From: Liolophura sinensis | Lineage: Eukaryota > Mollusca > Polyplacophora > Chitonida > Chitonidae | Direction of reading: 5' to 3' | Assembly: GCF_032854445.1 (NCBI RefSeq) | Contig: NC_088303.1 | Location: forward strand, 16,127,501 to 16,191,500 | DNA length: 64,000 bases | Shown: in pieces, positions 44,176 to 56,130 of the stretch | How the letters are laid out: every line of letters starts with the position of its first letter | How positions within the stretch are numbered: position 1 is the stretch's first letter | The notes under the pieces: generated by a model | What the model was told of the DNA's origin: nothing | What the model saw: only the letters and a program-made list of their open reading frames with translations | Database searches by the model: none | Made by a program: the position numbers and the translations under genes

Positions 44176-46512
44176 GACACACTGCACACTGTGAACTATG
44201 GCGAGGGCCAAACGTCAGTTCTGAAATGTTCACAACAATATCATATATTAAACTATGCACAGTAATTCTTTCATCTCTTTTTTTTTTCACATGGAGGCCC
44301 ACTTCACAGGCATTCTCAGCTTTATTGTCGCAATAATTGCAGACCCATGAGATGTGAAAATCCCTGGAGCTTGAGCCAGTCAACAGTCAGAAACAATCCT
44401 TTGTTCCACTCAACTACACTTAGGATCTTTAGTTTAAAAAAATAATCATAGGAACATATGTGAACATATTTCAAGGACTTTCAACACAGCCTAAATTACA
44501 TAACTTGTGTTAAAATGCAGGACCTGAATTGTGACATGAATTTACAAATCGATTTGCCTACAAATTCACAATTTACAAGAATCTAACTTGATTCTCGTGT
44601 CAGTCAGTATTCAAAATCTTATAAATTCCTAACATAAACACTCCTGAAAGACTATTCAATGGTCTTTAACTCTGCCAAGGGTACCTGTAACTGTTATGTG
44701 ATGTCTTCCCTAGCGTACTGTTGTACAATAACGACATATATGTTACCACATTTGGCTCTGTTGCCATTTTGATATGTTGTGTCATTGCAGTGTGAATTCT
44801 GATCACTGACTGGTAACAATGCTAAGCTTCCAATTGCAACTTGCCAATCCACTGAGTTCACAGGTACGAAGTATGGCCATTATATGTGGGAGCAAAACTT
44901 GACAGAAGGCTTTGATTTTGTTCAAGATCAGTCAGATGAAACATACACTATCTGAAATATGCATTTCCCCAGGCTCTGAAACTGGATTCTCTGCATTCCC
45001 ATAACTCAATTTAGATTCTTCTAACTACTTGCAAAATTCAGGCCCTTAAATGTAACAGGGCAATGACTGATTGACTGATGTTTAATATCACACTCAAGAA
45101 TTTTTCATTTATATGATAGCAGTCAACTTTACAGGTAGAGTAAATGTCAGTGATGTAGGTAACCCAACAATCACATATGTACATATATGCATGCCATTTT
45201 AGTAGAAGATAAGGGATCTTCCTGCTTAATATCAACATGATCTCATACTAAATGAAAGCTGGTGAACATGCAAATTCCCTGTCTAAGGCTGGCTTTGAAC
45301 CAGCAGTTCCTGTGTCCTTGTGACTGAAAAAGGTTATCATTTTAATTTTTTTTTTTTTTTCATTCTATATGTAACTTGCTAAACTATGATTTAACCATAA
45401 TGACTTATTTCCACCAAAGATTTTCCCTCCTGAAGTCAGTTCAAATCAACTTGGAAGTAAATCAATGCCAAAAACTAGCACCGGTTGTAAAGACACTGTT
45501 GATGACCTTTTTGCAGGCCCGCTTTATAGATTTTCCTCGTCCTTCAGAAACGAATTGACACCACTCTACAACGTGACATCATCTTTACAAATCAAAAACA
45601 TAGCAGTAGTTAGAAAAATCTTGATCTAGCAAATGATCTTGACCGAGTGTACGCAAACACGCCATGATGGATGAAAAGCGAAGTGTTCAGAGAATTCTAC
45701 TGCTCATGATTCTCTGCGCTGAAAACTGAAGATCTTTTTACCACTAAAAAAATGCACAAGGTACTCGATCTTGAAAATTTGGATTAATTTTCCATGCCAA
45801 GAGAATAAATGTGTCGTTGTTGTACTAATACTACACTGAACGACTCCTTGCAAAATACCCGCAAGCTGTCTTCAACTCTTGCATGTAGCACCACTTCATT
45901 TGTGAACAAAATAATAATGTAATCATTTACCATTTGATCTAAAGAGCAATATTTTTCGATCATCGCGAAAGACTGGATTTCATTTCACGATCTTTTCGCG
46001 GCATAAGTCACAAACACATGCGATGCGTTATCAACATCGAGTCAAAATGGCTCCGGTTGTGGATACATACAAAAAGCGAACTCGTTTACTGGTGAAAGAT
46101 TAACGAAAAACTATCTTGGCTATCAAAAGAATAAATGAATTTGGAAAACACGTGTCTTATTTTGAAAACATATATTTAACTTTTACAGTAATTAATATTA
46201 ATTCCCTGAACTCTAATCTACACGAAGCCTGCTGTTCTATTTTTCCTTTTTTTTTTGATTTTCACACTTCCGTAGTTCACATCAATCCTGGTTTACAAAT
46301 TCTCATTGAGATGGCCTTGTCCACCTGGTTTCCTGTGTTGAGAAGATGTTTTATAAAACGATACACTTATAGGAAGACAATCCGACTGATTTAAATGATC
46401 GGACAGTCCATCCTTTTATAGTTTTTCTCTCACTCTACCCCATAAAACTTCCTTAATTTCTTCTTAAGCTATTTTACGCTCCTTTTACTTCTTATTTTGT
46501 TTCTCCGCCAAA
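44176..46512. promoter_or_regulatory. Divergent WDR33-SSU72 intergenic region
   Basis: The start codons of WDR33 (44175, minus) and SSU72 (46513, plus) point away from each other across 2.3 kb. A minus-strand acceptor 'aacatttcag' at 44221-44230 puts 45 nt of 5'UTR in WDR33 exon 1, so a non-coding first exon should lie further right. A GC-richer stretch around 45950-46060 with several CG dinucleotides, followed on minus by a possible donor at 45930-45929, is the best candidate. The SSU72 side just before 46513 is pyrimidine-rich. No TATA box is clear. Confidence 0.45.
45060..45125 (-). repeat. SINE tail fragment
   Basis: 'gatgtttaatatcacactcaagaatttttcatttatatga' resembles the reversed tail of the major SINE. 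Short and diverged, in the divergent intergenic region. Confidence 0.4.
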
Positions 46513-49500
46513 ATGCAGAACGACTTGAGGTTAGCCGTAGTATGTTCCAGTAATCAAAACAGAAGTATGGAAGCGCATAGCTGTCTTAGGTGGGTTATTG
46601 TCTTAAGTAATTGTTATCACTAAGCATAGTGCCCTTTATGTACAACTCTTCGTACCAAGGCTTGAGTCCTAGGGGTGCAAAACGTTCTGTCACACTCGGT
46701 AGGACAATATGTCCCGAGTGTGAAATGTTTGGATGATAATTAATGACAGTCACATATTTATTCATTTGCCAGTGGGATGTTTAAGTCACCCTTCTGAGTA
46801 TAAATTAAAAAAAAAGAGAGAAGTGGAAGGAAAAAAAACAGGAAGATTTAATTGTTATAGAAATTCATGGAATTTGTATTACATTCTACAGGTACAGGTA
46901 CCAATACCAGAATTTGTATTACATTCTCCATGTACTGGTACCAGTACCAGAATTGGTATTACATTCTACAAGTACTGGTACCAGTACCAGAATTTTTATT
47001 ACATTCTACAGGTACTGGTACCAGTACTAGAATTCGTATTACATTCCACAGGTACTGGTACCAGTACCAGAATTTGTATTACATTCTCCAGGTACTGATA
47101 CCAGTATCAGAATTGGTATTACATTCTACAAGTACTGGTACCAGTACCAGAATTCGTATTACATTCTACACGTACTGGTACCAGTACCAGAATTCGTATT
47201 ACATTCCACAGGTACTGGTACCAGTACCAGAATTTGTATTACATTCTCCAGGTACTGGTACCAGTACCAGAATTGGTATTACATTCTACAAGTACTGGTA
47301 CCAGTACCAGAATTGGTATTACATTCTACAGGTACTGGTACCAGTACCAGAATTCGTATTACATTCACTCAACACTGACGTCCCATTCGGGCACACTGAT
47401 GTAATGTGGTAGTCTTTGACGAAGGATTTGAATCAGGCTGTCCCTGGTCTGCTTATCAGTTGTGACTAGACAGATAGGCCTACATATTTCCACTGGGCTC
47501 TACCTGCATAGTTTTCTCCATGAGTAAGACTGACTGCCACCATGTGGCATTTACCAGCAGTTAATTGAAGATGTTATATATGACAACTGTTGTCTGCATA
47601 TGATTTTTAGGATGTAGAATCAGTCCTTAATTGCATGGCTCAGTTGTGTAAAGCATTAATAACCTCTTAACCAGAGTAAAACTTGTGGGATTGTGTAAAC
47701 TATCCAAACTCTGCTTGCCCTTGATCCATGTATTGTGGCGTTAATTGTTCATAGGTGTTTTGCTGAAAAAAAAAAAGACAAAACAAATGGTTTGATATTG
47801 AATTAAGTTTTTTGCTTGATCCCCATTCATGATTGTTAATAGTTATTTAAGTTTTCAAGGCTTTTTATATATTCTCAATGATTTTTTCTTATGTCTCAAT
47901 CTGTCAATCAATGTCACAACTGTAGTTCTCATTTTGAATCAGAAAGCAATTTGTCCAAACTTAGTTTTCCCATGCATTTTAATATGTTACTGAAAAGGAG
48001 AATTATTGCTTAATACATCTTTTTCTTGTTTCAGTAAAAAGGGGTTCAAAGTACGATCATTTGGAACTGGTAGCCAAGTGAAGTTACCAGGGCCTTCACC
48101 AGACAAACCAAACGTCTACGATTTCAATACAACATACGATGAGATGTACAAAGATCTGCTGAGGCGAGACAGGGAACTGTATCCTCTGTTAAAATAACCC
48201 TTACTTCTTTATTTTGATCTTGTAGAAAGGTTATGTCAGTCAAATTTCATGATGTAATGCTGGTCGCATAAAATATTCTTGAGTAAGGCGTAAACTCCTA
48301 TCAAATAAATAAATAAATCAAAGTTAATGGTGTTATTAAATTGCGCTGTGTTTACAGTTTCAGAGTAGATTTGTGACGTTATATTTAGAGAAGAATATGT
48401 TTACAGTTTTAAAGTAGATTACATGTATGATTTAGAATCACCTGTTTACAGGTATTAACTAGATTGATATGTACATGTAGTGTTGATTTCACTTCTAAAG
48501 TAGACTGATATATAATGTTTAAAACCACATGTTCACAGTGGCAGACTAGATTGGTATATAGAGTTTGAAAGTACCTATTTAAGGTTTCTATTTTAAAAAA
48601 AAAGACATAGGTTCAAAGAACCTTTTATTGGTTCTTAAGTGAATCAATTTTGTTGCGCTTGAAAGCACCCTAAGTGACCTAAAATTTCGTCCACAAAAAT
48701 GCATTTGCAGAGGCAAATAAATGTCAAAAAAATATAATTTTTGGAGCCAAAATGTTCAATTTTCCAGTAGAATATCATTCCATATTCCAAGCAAACCTCA
48801 AAACGCCTTTCTAAAATTAATAGAACTCTCAGAATAAGGAGAAATTGTCATGATCATTTACTGTATTTAATTTTTAGGGTTCCAAATTGGATAAGTGTAC
48901 ATCTGCATATGTTTGATCTGGCCCTACGTGGGGAGGTCTGGCAGTAACCTGCGGATGGTCGTGGGTTTCCACTGGGCTCTGCTCAGTTTCCTCCCACCAT
49001 AATGCTGGTCGCTGTTCTATATGTGAACTATTCTTGAGTACGGCGTAAAACACCAATCAAATAAATAAATAAATAATATGTTTGGACCTAACAGTAATGG
49101 TCTAATCTAATAGATTTGTAAGGAAGATGAGCTTGCAGTGTTTGAAAGCACCTGTTTATATTGCCCTTGAATCCAGTTGCTCAGATATACTCAAAATGGG
49201 ATACTTCACATGCTGGATCGAAATCGAAGAATTAAACAAAGACCTGAGCGATACCAAAACAATAGAGATCGCTTTGATGTGATTTTTACCTGTGAAGAAA
49301 GGGTTTTTGATCAAGTTGTAGAAGGTAAGAATTCAGAGGTTTGTTGAAATCATCATTTATTTTTTTATTAAATAAGTCCTTTCCATGACCTCACCTTGTT
49401 CTTGCCTGAAAGTCAAATTTAGGCAATTAACCTGCTACTGGACATTAAAAAAAGTGATTTGTATACTATTGTACAGCATATTAAATCGTTTGCCAGCTAG

Positions 49501-52210
49501 CACGCCAGATATTACTGGACATTAAAAAAGTGATTTGTATACTATTGTACAGCATATTAAATCGTTTGCCAGCTAGCACGCCAGATATTTACTCACCTGA
49601 AGAAGGCATTTTTCATTGATACTTGGAAGGACGTCATCCTGGCACTCAACTTCGAATTAATCCAGTGTAAGCCTCAAATACACAGAAAGCCCTGAAGTTT
49701 AATTTCCATTGTCCACTCGAATATGGACAAGGTTAACATGATACCGTGATTTAATCTGATCTTGTACTTGAAAGCTTCTCTGTGTGCCTACTCATGGTTT
49801 CAGAACTCTATAATATGTAAGGAAGAAATCTGCAGTGAACTTTTAATATTGGGTAAGGTCTGGGTCACAGCTGAGAGGATAGAAAACTCCCTGAATTGTA
49901 ATAAAACCTTCCAGTGAGCAAGTTGGCGGAACGAAAATTCCAGCCAAAACTCATACTGAAGATCAGGTGAATTACATTTGCAGATAACTTCGCAGTATTT
50001 CACACAATTTTATCTCACAACCTGCTCAAAACCTAACAGGGGACATTTTACACATGAAGGCATGGATTTCGCACACTGCGCATGTGCACCCATCTTTGAC
50101 CTATCGTGTCAAGGCACATCAACTCGCTGTCAATTTCATCTCATTTTGTAAGCCTCTCCTACTTATACTTTTACTTAACTCCAGGATAAGCTTTCAAAAC
50201 AAACATTGTTGTCCACCTTTGCAAGTTGATTGTTCTGTAGCTTGTAATACTCAAGTAAGGTTATGACATATTTTTAGATTTCACAACATGAATGAGGTAT
50301 TAACCTGGTAGCTCTAAACAGACTTTATGTCCAAGTTTGACTCAGATTTTCCTACAATTGTCGGTGCCAGTGGTTGCAAAAGGTGCACAGATGTCTCATC
50401 CTAGAGACTGGCCATGGACTTAAAGGATTTAAGCATTTTGTATCCTATGTGCAGTGAACTTTGCTAAATACTGCTACAATGTGATAATCCACTGCTACAA
50501 TGTGATAATCCACTGCTACAATGTGATTATCAAGTGCACAAGTCGTCTGGCCCGAAAGTCTCTGTGCAACAGTACATGTAACAATAACCTATCCCTAGAT
50601 ATGTTGGACTGGGTAAGTCTTTAAATATGCTGTTACGTTGTGTTATTGAATAGTGCTGTTATCAGTGTAGTAAAGCTATTTTATTATTTATACATCAGTG
50701 AAATCCCAGTATTTCCTTTGCTGATAAAAATGATATCTTCACCAGTTAGATATCACTTTTTCTATTACATTTTGCTATTACACTGCTGAAGACCTTGATA
50801 CCATCACAAGGCCGTGCACTTCTGCGCAATATATAGTTTGCCAAAAAAAAAAAAGAGGTAGAAATTCTTCATGTGCTTAATTTACGTAAATAATTATATT
50901 GCATTAGCATTAAGCACCTTTGTAGAATGTGAAATTACTTACAGACTGCGTTTAAAACTGTAAAAAGGTTTTGTGAGCGCAGACCTGATTGAAATTGCAG
51001 CGCGTATGAATAGAATCAGAAATACGATGAAGATGGCACATTTCTTATTTTTTTCACGGATGCAAAAGATAAACTGATACGAATTTATATACATGTAGAG
51101 AAAATATCAGGATATAAATAATAAATAGAATATTGCACAGTGAAGGTTGAATACCTAAATATTGTTCTCACAAAAGGTAGACATGATAATCCACTCGACA
51201 CTTCGCAGCTCATGGGTTGTCATTTCCACCTCTCACTCGAACAATATTTATGGTATTCAGCCTTCACTGTGCAGTATGCTGTGTCTATAAAGGAATTTAT
51301 TTAAGACTGATTAATCGGCGTATAGATGTGTAGATTCATGAAAATCATTGGTTTCACTGGTTTGTCAAAGCTGAGGGCCATATTGGGTTTGTGCTTTGTA
51401 TCAGATGTGTACATTCATTAATCATGTAATCAGCTGCCCTGAATGGATTTTTCTTTGCAGATATGGAGAAACGATTGAAGGAAGAAAATCAATCTGTCCA
51501 CATCATTAACATTGAAATACAAGATAACCATGAAGATGCCACCTTAGGCGCTTTTATTATCCTTGATATATGCTCTTTGGTAAGCTGTTTCAGTGTGTAC
51601 ACATACTTCATATCTTACAAATTTGATTCACTACAATCCATTTAACAGGCACAAAAATGTGAATTTTTGTACTTAAAGCCAGTTGATTTTTATTGCAAAA
51701 CATGGAGTACTTGAAGAAAGTAAGGAATTAGTGGCACTATACATATGTATATAGCCCTAGAAACTCCACTTATCCGTGGCTTAACTCTCTTTAGTCATTG
51801 ACACAATATGATTGACTAATTTGAAACAATGGCTGACAGGTCCTTCATATAGGATTTCGTGTTGTGATATTCTCAGGTCCCTAGTTATTAAAAGCAATAC
51901 TGTTCATCTGTATTGACTACAGCACTGTATTCAGTAATATTTTGTATTCAACAGCTGTTTTGTATTGAGTACTGTCCTGTGTTCAGTCATATTGTTATTT
52001 TGTATTCAGCACAGCAGTGTATTCAGTATTGTTATTTTTTAATCAGCCCTCTTTCTATATAAAGTTATGTTGCTTTGTCTGTATTCAGTAACGTTACTCT
52101 GTTTTCAGTTGGCAGCCTGTGATGATATAGACAATGATATAGATGACATCCTGCAAGAGTTTGAAGGCCGGTCCCACAGGCCCATCCTACACACTGTGGT
52201 GTTTTACTGA
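46513..52210 (+). CDS. SSU72: RNA polymerase II CTD phosphatase SSU72, 5 exons
   Basis: Cysteine-based phosphatase that removes phosphate from Ser5 (and Ser7) of the pol II CTD and acts in mRNA 3'-end processing. Exons: 46513-46589, 48035-48178, 49185-49324, 51461-51579, 52109-52210. They sum to 582 nt, 193 residues, against 194 in human. All junctions are GT-AG with matching phases. The catalytic CX5R loop CSSNQNRS is at about 11-18. SFGTGSQVKLPGPSPDKPN and NGILHMLDRN are the conserved middle blocks. FTCEERVFDQVVE and IQDNHEDATLGAF follow, the latter with the Asp of the DNHE motif. It ends HTVVFY, like the human HTVCFY. The exon 2 donor (CT|GTATCC) is weak. Intron 1 holds a palindromic 40-bp minisatellite, intron 2 two SINEs, intron 3 a duplication and a long hairpin. 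The gene is divergent from WDR33. Confidence 0.96.
46870..47367. repeat. 40-bp palindromic minisatellite, about 12 copies, SSU72 intron 1
   Basis: The unit is 'attacattctacaggtactg' plus 'gtaccagtaccagaattggt', exactly 40 bases. Most copies contain the 18-bp perfect palindrome GGTACTGGTACCAGTACC. Variants in the linker recur in the fixed order A-B-C-D, giving a 160-bp higher-order repeat seen about two and a half times. Long open frames exist because three units make 120 bases and stops are rare; they are not genes. Confidence 0.92.
48240..48322 (+). repeat. 3' fragment of the major SINE
   Basis: 'taatgctggtcgcataaaatattcttgagtaaggcgtaaac' followed by (AAAT)n, about 60 bases after the donor of SSU72 exon 2. 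Confidence 0.6.
48900..49075 (+). repeat. Major SINE family copy in SSU72 intron 2
   Basis: It contains 'ggtctggcagtaacctgcgg', 'ccaccataatgctggtcgc' and 'gagtacggcgtaaaacacc', ending in several AAAT units. It lacks the tRNA-like head and ends about 110 bases before exon 3. Confidence 0.75.
49440..49590. repeat. Recent tandem duplication, about 75 bp, two copies
   Basis: The block from 'ggacattaaaaaaagtgatt' through 'gccagctagcacgccagata' occurs twice back to back in SSU72 intron 3. The copies differ by essentially one A in a homopolymer and are otherwise identical, so the duplication is recent or an assembly artefact. Confidence 0.85.
50470..50532. repeat. 22-bp tandem repeat, three copies
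   Basis: 'actgctacaatgtgataatcc' is repeated three times with one change in the last copy, in SSU72 intron 3. Confidence 0.75.
51129..51278. repeat. Long imperfect inverted repeat in SSU72 intron 3
   Basis: The left arm begins 'atattgcacagtgaaggttg' and runs through 'taaatattgttc'. The right arm, reverse-complemented, reads 'atactgcacagtgaaggctg' and on through 'taaatattgttc'. Pairing continues more loosely through 'ggtagacatgataatcc', leaving a loop of only about 10-15 bases. The whole is a hairpin of about 150 bases. It may be a palindromic MITE or a hairpin RNA; sequence alone cannot decide. Confidence 0.7.
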
Positions 52211-53521
52211 CTGTCCACTGGTGGACACTTCCACTTAATCTATCATCTCGGGGATATGGTTTGAAAAGAGACACATTTTCTCACATCAGCAAGGCTGTGC
52301 TTCTGTATGCTGACGGAGGGATACTGTGCAGATAGCTTTGACTTTAGGGGAGGACTGAGATGTGTGTGATTTGGGACAGGGCATGATGTCATGTTGTTTG
52401 ATCAGGCAAGACAGAACATACCCCAAGGGGCTACATGTACATATGGATTACACGGGATGATGGTTGTATGACCTATGATCTAATGGTACATGCGGTCTTA
52501 AACGGGTTGTAGGTACACAGTACTGCTGAATAGAATTGTTACACTTGAGTGGGAGAACCCCTGAGGCTATGTAAAGAGAGATTGCCAAACGGTAGAAAAT
52601 TTGAGGTTCCAGCACATTTTTGTCACTGAGTGCCTGTGATTTCATATTATACACAGGCTACCACCGATAATTAGGACTAAGGAATCCTGCGAGAATGGAG
52701 GAGTCAGGTTAGGTGTGACTGCAGGCATTTTTCTGGGTTTGAGATCTATTTCTGAAAACCTGGTTGAGACCTGGATTTAAGATCTGTTTCACTCTTCCCA
52801 GCTCTGCAGTTTACTAACCTGAAACTCTTTCGAGAGTGTTGTCCTCATTAAATCAAAACTGTGCATTACAAAAACAGTTTCCTTCCGTCCTGCGGTAATT
52901 CTGACTTCGTATCATTTACTTAACCTTGGATACTATAGACCATAACATCACAATTACCTGGCCGATTATCTGCAAGCCAAACTTTGCTTGAGGCCACTTT
53001 CCATTTCAATCTGACAAGAAAGATAAATTCATATAACGTTTGCATTGAAACTAAGAAGATGTACACAATAAAAAGGGTGATTGACAGCTTGTGTGGAGTC
53101 TGAATAATAATATGTGGTTTTACAATGCACCTAAGGAAAATGTAACTATTTTGAAAAAAATTGATTTTAATTTTCAAAAAGTAGCTGAATCCACCCTAGC
53201 AATGATGTCGCATGATCTGAAAATGCCAGTTTTCAATGTTATGCTGCTGTCTGAGTGAATAAGTCGGTTACGTTTATGTGAATTGCGACATTTATTATTT
53301 CCGCATGCTGAGGTCATATGAAGTAAGAATGATTTGAAGATCACAGAAAAACTTGATTTCGTGGCGTACAGCCTTGACCCTTAGAGGACAAGCCAGGTGA
53401 CAGGGCCGAGTTCCAGGTTAGTGAACGTAAGGATTCAGCACAGTTATATTAAATATGGAATCCAAGCTGGAGCATGTTCGAATGATCTCAGAGATAACCT
53501 AGACCTTGTGCATTGCTGTGA

Positions 53522-53605
53522 CTTCACTGTTGCTCTATACTTCACTGTTGCTCTATACTTCACTGTTGCTCTATACTTCACTGTTGCTCTATACTTCACT
53601 GTTAG
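53522..53605. repeat. 18-bp tandem repeat, 4 to 5 copies
   Basis: 'cttcactgttgctctata' repeats perfectly at 18-base spacing. The unit length keeps the frame open; it is not coding. Confidence 0.85.
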
Positions 53606-54124
53606 CCACAAAGGCTAGTGAAGGTATTAAGCTCAGCCAAAGGGATGCGCAGCATCTAGTCACGCCAATGCCTGTCGGATTTTGTTGCAAACTGGATACG
53701 TCATACTTGCAACTTCTCACAACCATCCATATTGGCAAGTAAACTATGTTTGCGCCAAATGTTGCTTAATATTGACTATTATTTCAAAGTGCTGGCACAC
53801 AGCATTTCGCGTATTTCATGAGGACTTTTATAGGCGATACGAATACAACAGACATACATAATTCCCCACTAGCCAGAGGTCTGTTAAACATTATTAGTTG
53901 TTGCCCACAAAAGCCCACTCGTGCCATGGTGAGAAAAAAAAAAAAAAATGGGGGAAACAGTCAAAATTCTGACATTTTCACCCATAAATTTTGTTTTTCA
54001 CTGTAACACAAACGGGCTTTCGTAATTGCCTGTGGTTTATTTTTTGCATATTTTGTTGGTCATGAGACTTTAGTTTAAAGAGGAATGGACATCTTATACA
54101 ACTATTAATGGGATGCTCACTTCT

Positions 54125-54372
54125 TCATCTCACTGTCTGGGCTCCAGTTGGCTCAGTGGTTAAAGACATTCTACAGGGTACACCCCAAGCTCTTGAGCAA
54201 TCTCCTTACCAGTGTCATAAACCTAGTCATGCTCAGAGGTTTCACCGTTTGTCAGCTGCCTCAGCGTGGGAAGGTACCAAAATTTGCCAGGGGTCAGTTC
54301 CCTCGGCTGTTACGCCCCTGAAAATTTGGTCATCTTCTCGTGTTGTTTGAAGTCCATACTAAGTCAGTGAAT
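54125..54372 (+). repeat. tRNA-like SINE, third type
   Basis: It begins 'gttggctcagtggttaaagac', a good box-A-like motif. The middle 'ggtttcaccgtttgtcagc' may be a decayed box B, and it ends 'ccatactaagtcagtgaatac'. The body does not match the major SINE. Single clear copy in this window. Confidence 0.5.
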
Positions 54373-54918
54373 ACATCATTTGGAATGGTTACAGGTTTGT
54401 ATGGTAACAAATTTCAACTTGCCATTTAACTGGAGCACTAACTGTCAAGAAATTTGTTTGCATGAATCAAAGTCTCAACCTTTATGCTTTCATCATGTGC
54501 GTACCGGACAGGTGGAATTTTCATGGATTACCAGGTTTTTGTCCAGTTTTCTCAGACTGGTACTATTACATGATTTGACAAGAAAACAGTGAAAATCATT
54601 GAATCATGTTCTGCATTTATGAAATGTACAAAATTAATAGAAATTTTGGTAGTTATTTTTCAGCAATGTAGTGTAAGAAATGAGTTGTTTTCCTTTTTTC
54701 AGTGTTCCTGTCATCAACATAAAATAACAGAACTGTCAGTTTGATTTACTGATTGGAAGCTTGTTCTAATCCCATTTTGTTGTACAGTAGTTATAACTGG
54801 AACTATTTATTATGCTTTTGTCTGGGGATATTTATTTAAATACATGTACTGTGTGCAAACATTCTCAGTGTATGATATCATTAAATCATTATTTTTCATT
54901 TTCTTTTTTGTTTTGAAA

Positions 54919-54924
54919 AATAAA
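54919..54924 (+). terminator. Candidate SSU72 polyadenylation signal
   Basis: AATAAA followed within about 40 bases by a T/GT-rich stretch ('tgtgattttgttttgtattg'), a typical downstream element. A second AATAAA lies at 55001-55006. Confidence 0.45.
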
Positions 54925-55030
54925 CCTGAAGTAAAGGGATGTTTTATTATTGTAAATGCTGTGATTTTGTTTTGTATTGATGTCCCCACCTCCCCACCTG
55001 AATAAAAAATTGCAATGCTTTTGAAATATA

Positions 55031-55775
55031 ACCCATGCTCCTCACATCAGTCCCAATAGATTCACCCCATATTCCACATAGTTCCAGTACGCTCACCCAT
55101 GCTCCACAGCAGCCCCAATAGATTCACCCCATGCTCCACAGTTTCATTACGCTCCACTCGGCAGTCCCAGTAGATTCGCCCCATGCTCCACACAGCAGTC
55201 CCAGTAGATTCACCCCATGCTCCACACAGCAGTCCCAGTAGATTCACCCCCATGCTCCACACAGCAGTCCCAGCAGATTCACCCCATGCTCCACACAGCA
55301 GTCCCAGTAGATTCACCCCCATGCTCCACACAGCAGTCCCAGTAGATTCACCCCATGCTCCACACAGCAGTCCCAGTAGATTCACCCCCATGCTCCACAC
55401 AGCAGTCCCAGTAGATTCACCCCATGCTCCACACAGCAGTCCCAGTAGATTCACCCCATGCTCCACACAGCAGTCCCAGCAGATTCACCCCATGCTCTAC
55501 ACAGCAGTCCCAGTAGATTCACCCCCATGCTCCACACAGCAGTCCCAGTAGATTCACCCCATGCTCCACACAGCAGTTCCACTAGATTCACCCCTTGCTC
55601 CACACAGCAGCCCCAATAGATTCACCCCATGCTCCACACAGCAGTCCCAGCAGATTCACCCCATGCTCCACATAGCAGTCCCAGTAGATTCACCCCACAC
55701 TCCACACAGTTCCAGTAAGCTCACCAATGCTCCACTCAGCAGTTCTAACATGCTCATCCCCTCCTCCACATCCCC
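55031..55775. repeat. 34/35-bp minisatellite, about 20 copies
   Basis: The unit is 'cagtcccagtagattcaccc' plus 'catgctccacacag', with 34- and 35-base forms that differ by one C. Both strands show long open frames of short repeated peptides; these are artefacts of unit composition. It lies just past the likely SSU72 3' end. Confidence 0.9.
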
Positions 55776-55879
55776 AATAGATGACACTTGTGTCCCACCC
55801 AGTCGCATTAGAGCCAACAGGACCAAACCAGTCGCATAACTGGCACAATGCCCCAACCACAGTATAGCTGACATCATAT

Positions 55880-56130
55880 TCCAACCAGTCAGAGTTTACT
55901 CATACCATGCCTCAGCAACTCAGTGTAGCTGACACCATACCCCAACCAGTCACAGTAAAGCACCATACCCCAACCAGTCAAAGTATAGCTGATATATTCC
56001 AACCAGTCAGTATTCTGATACCATGCCTCAACCAGTCACGGTAAAGCGGACACCATACCCCAACCATTCACAGTATAGCTGACACCATACCCCAACCAGT
56101 GTGCTGATATCATGCCTCAACCAGTCACAT
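55880..56130. repeat. Degenerate array with about 34-bp period
   Basis: 'ccccaaccagtcacagta' and 'agctgacaccatac' recur with insertions and losses. The period is close to the preceding array but the unit sequence differs, so a common origin is not shown. Confidence 0.6.

Larger units (their letters stand above)
52211..54940 (+). other. Probable SSU72 3'UTR
   Basis: From the SSU72 stop to the first convincing AATAAA there is no coding gene on either strand. It contains an 18-bp tandem repeat (53522-53605) and a SINE-like element (54125-54372). The extent is inferred only from the polyadenylation signal. Confidence 0.4.

Noticed and set aside
46867-47412. Plus-strand open frame of 181 codons of repeated Thr/Tyr-rich peptide
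   Set aside because: It is an artefact of the 40-bp array; the frame repeats every three units and has no coding features.
55062-55551. Overlapping open frames on both strands, 120-134 codons
   Set aside because: Both follow the 34/35-bp minisatellite; frames on both strands at once point to unit composition.
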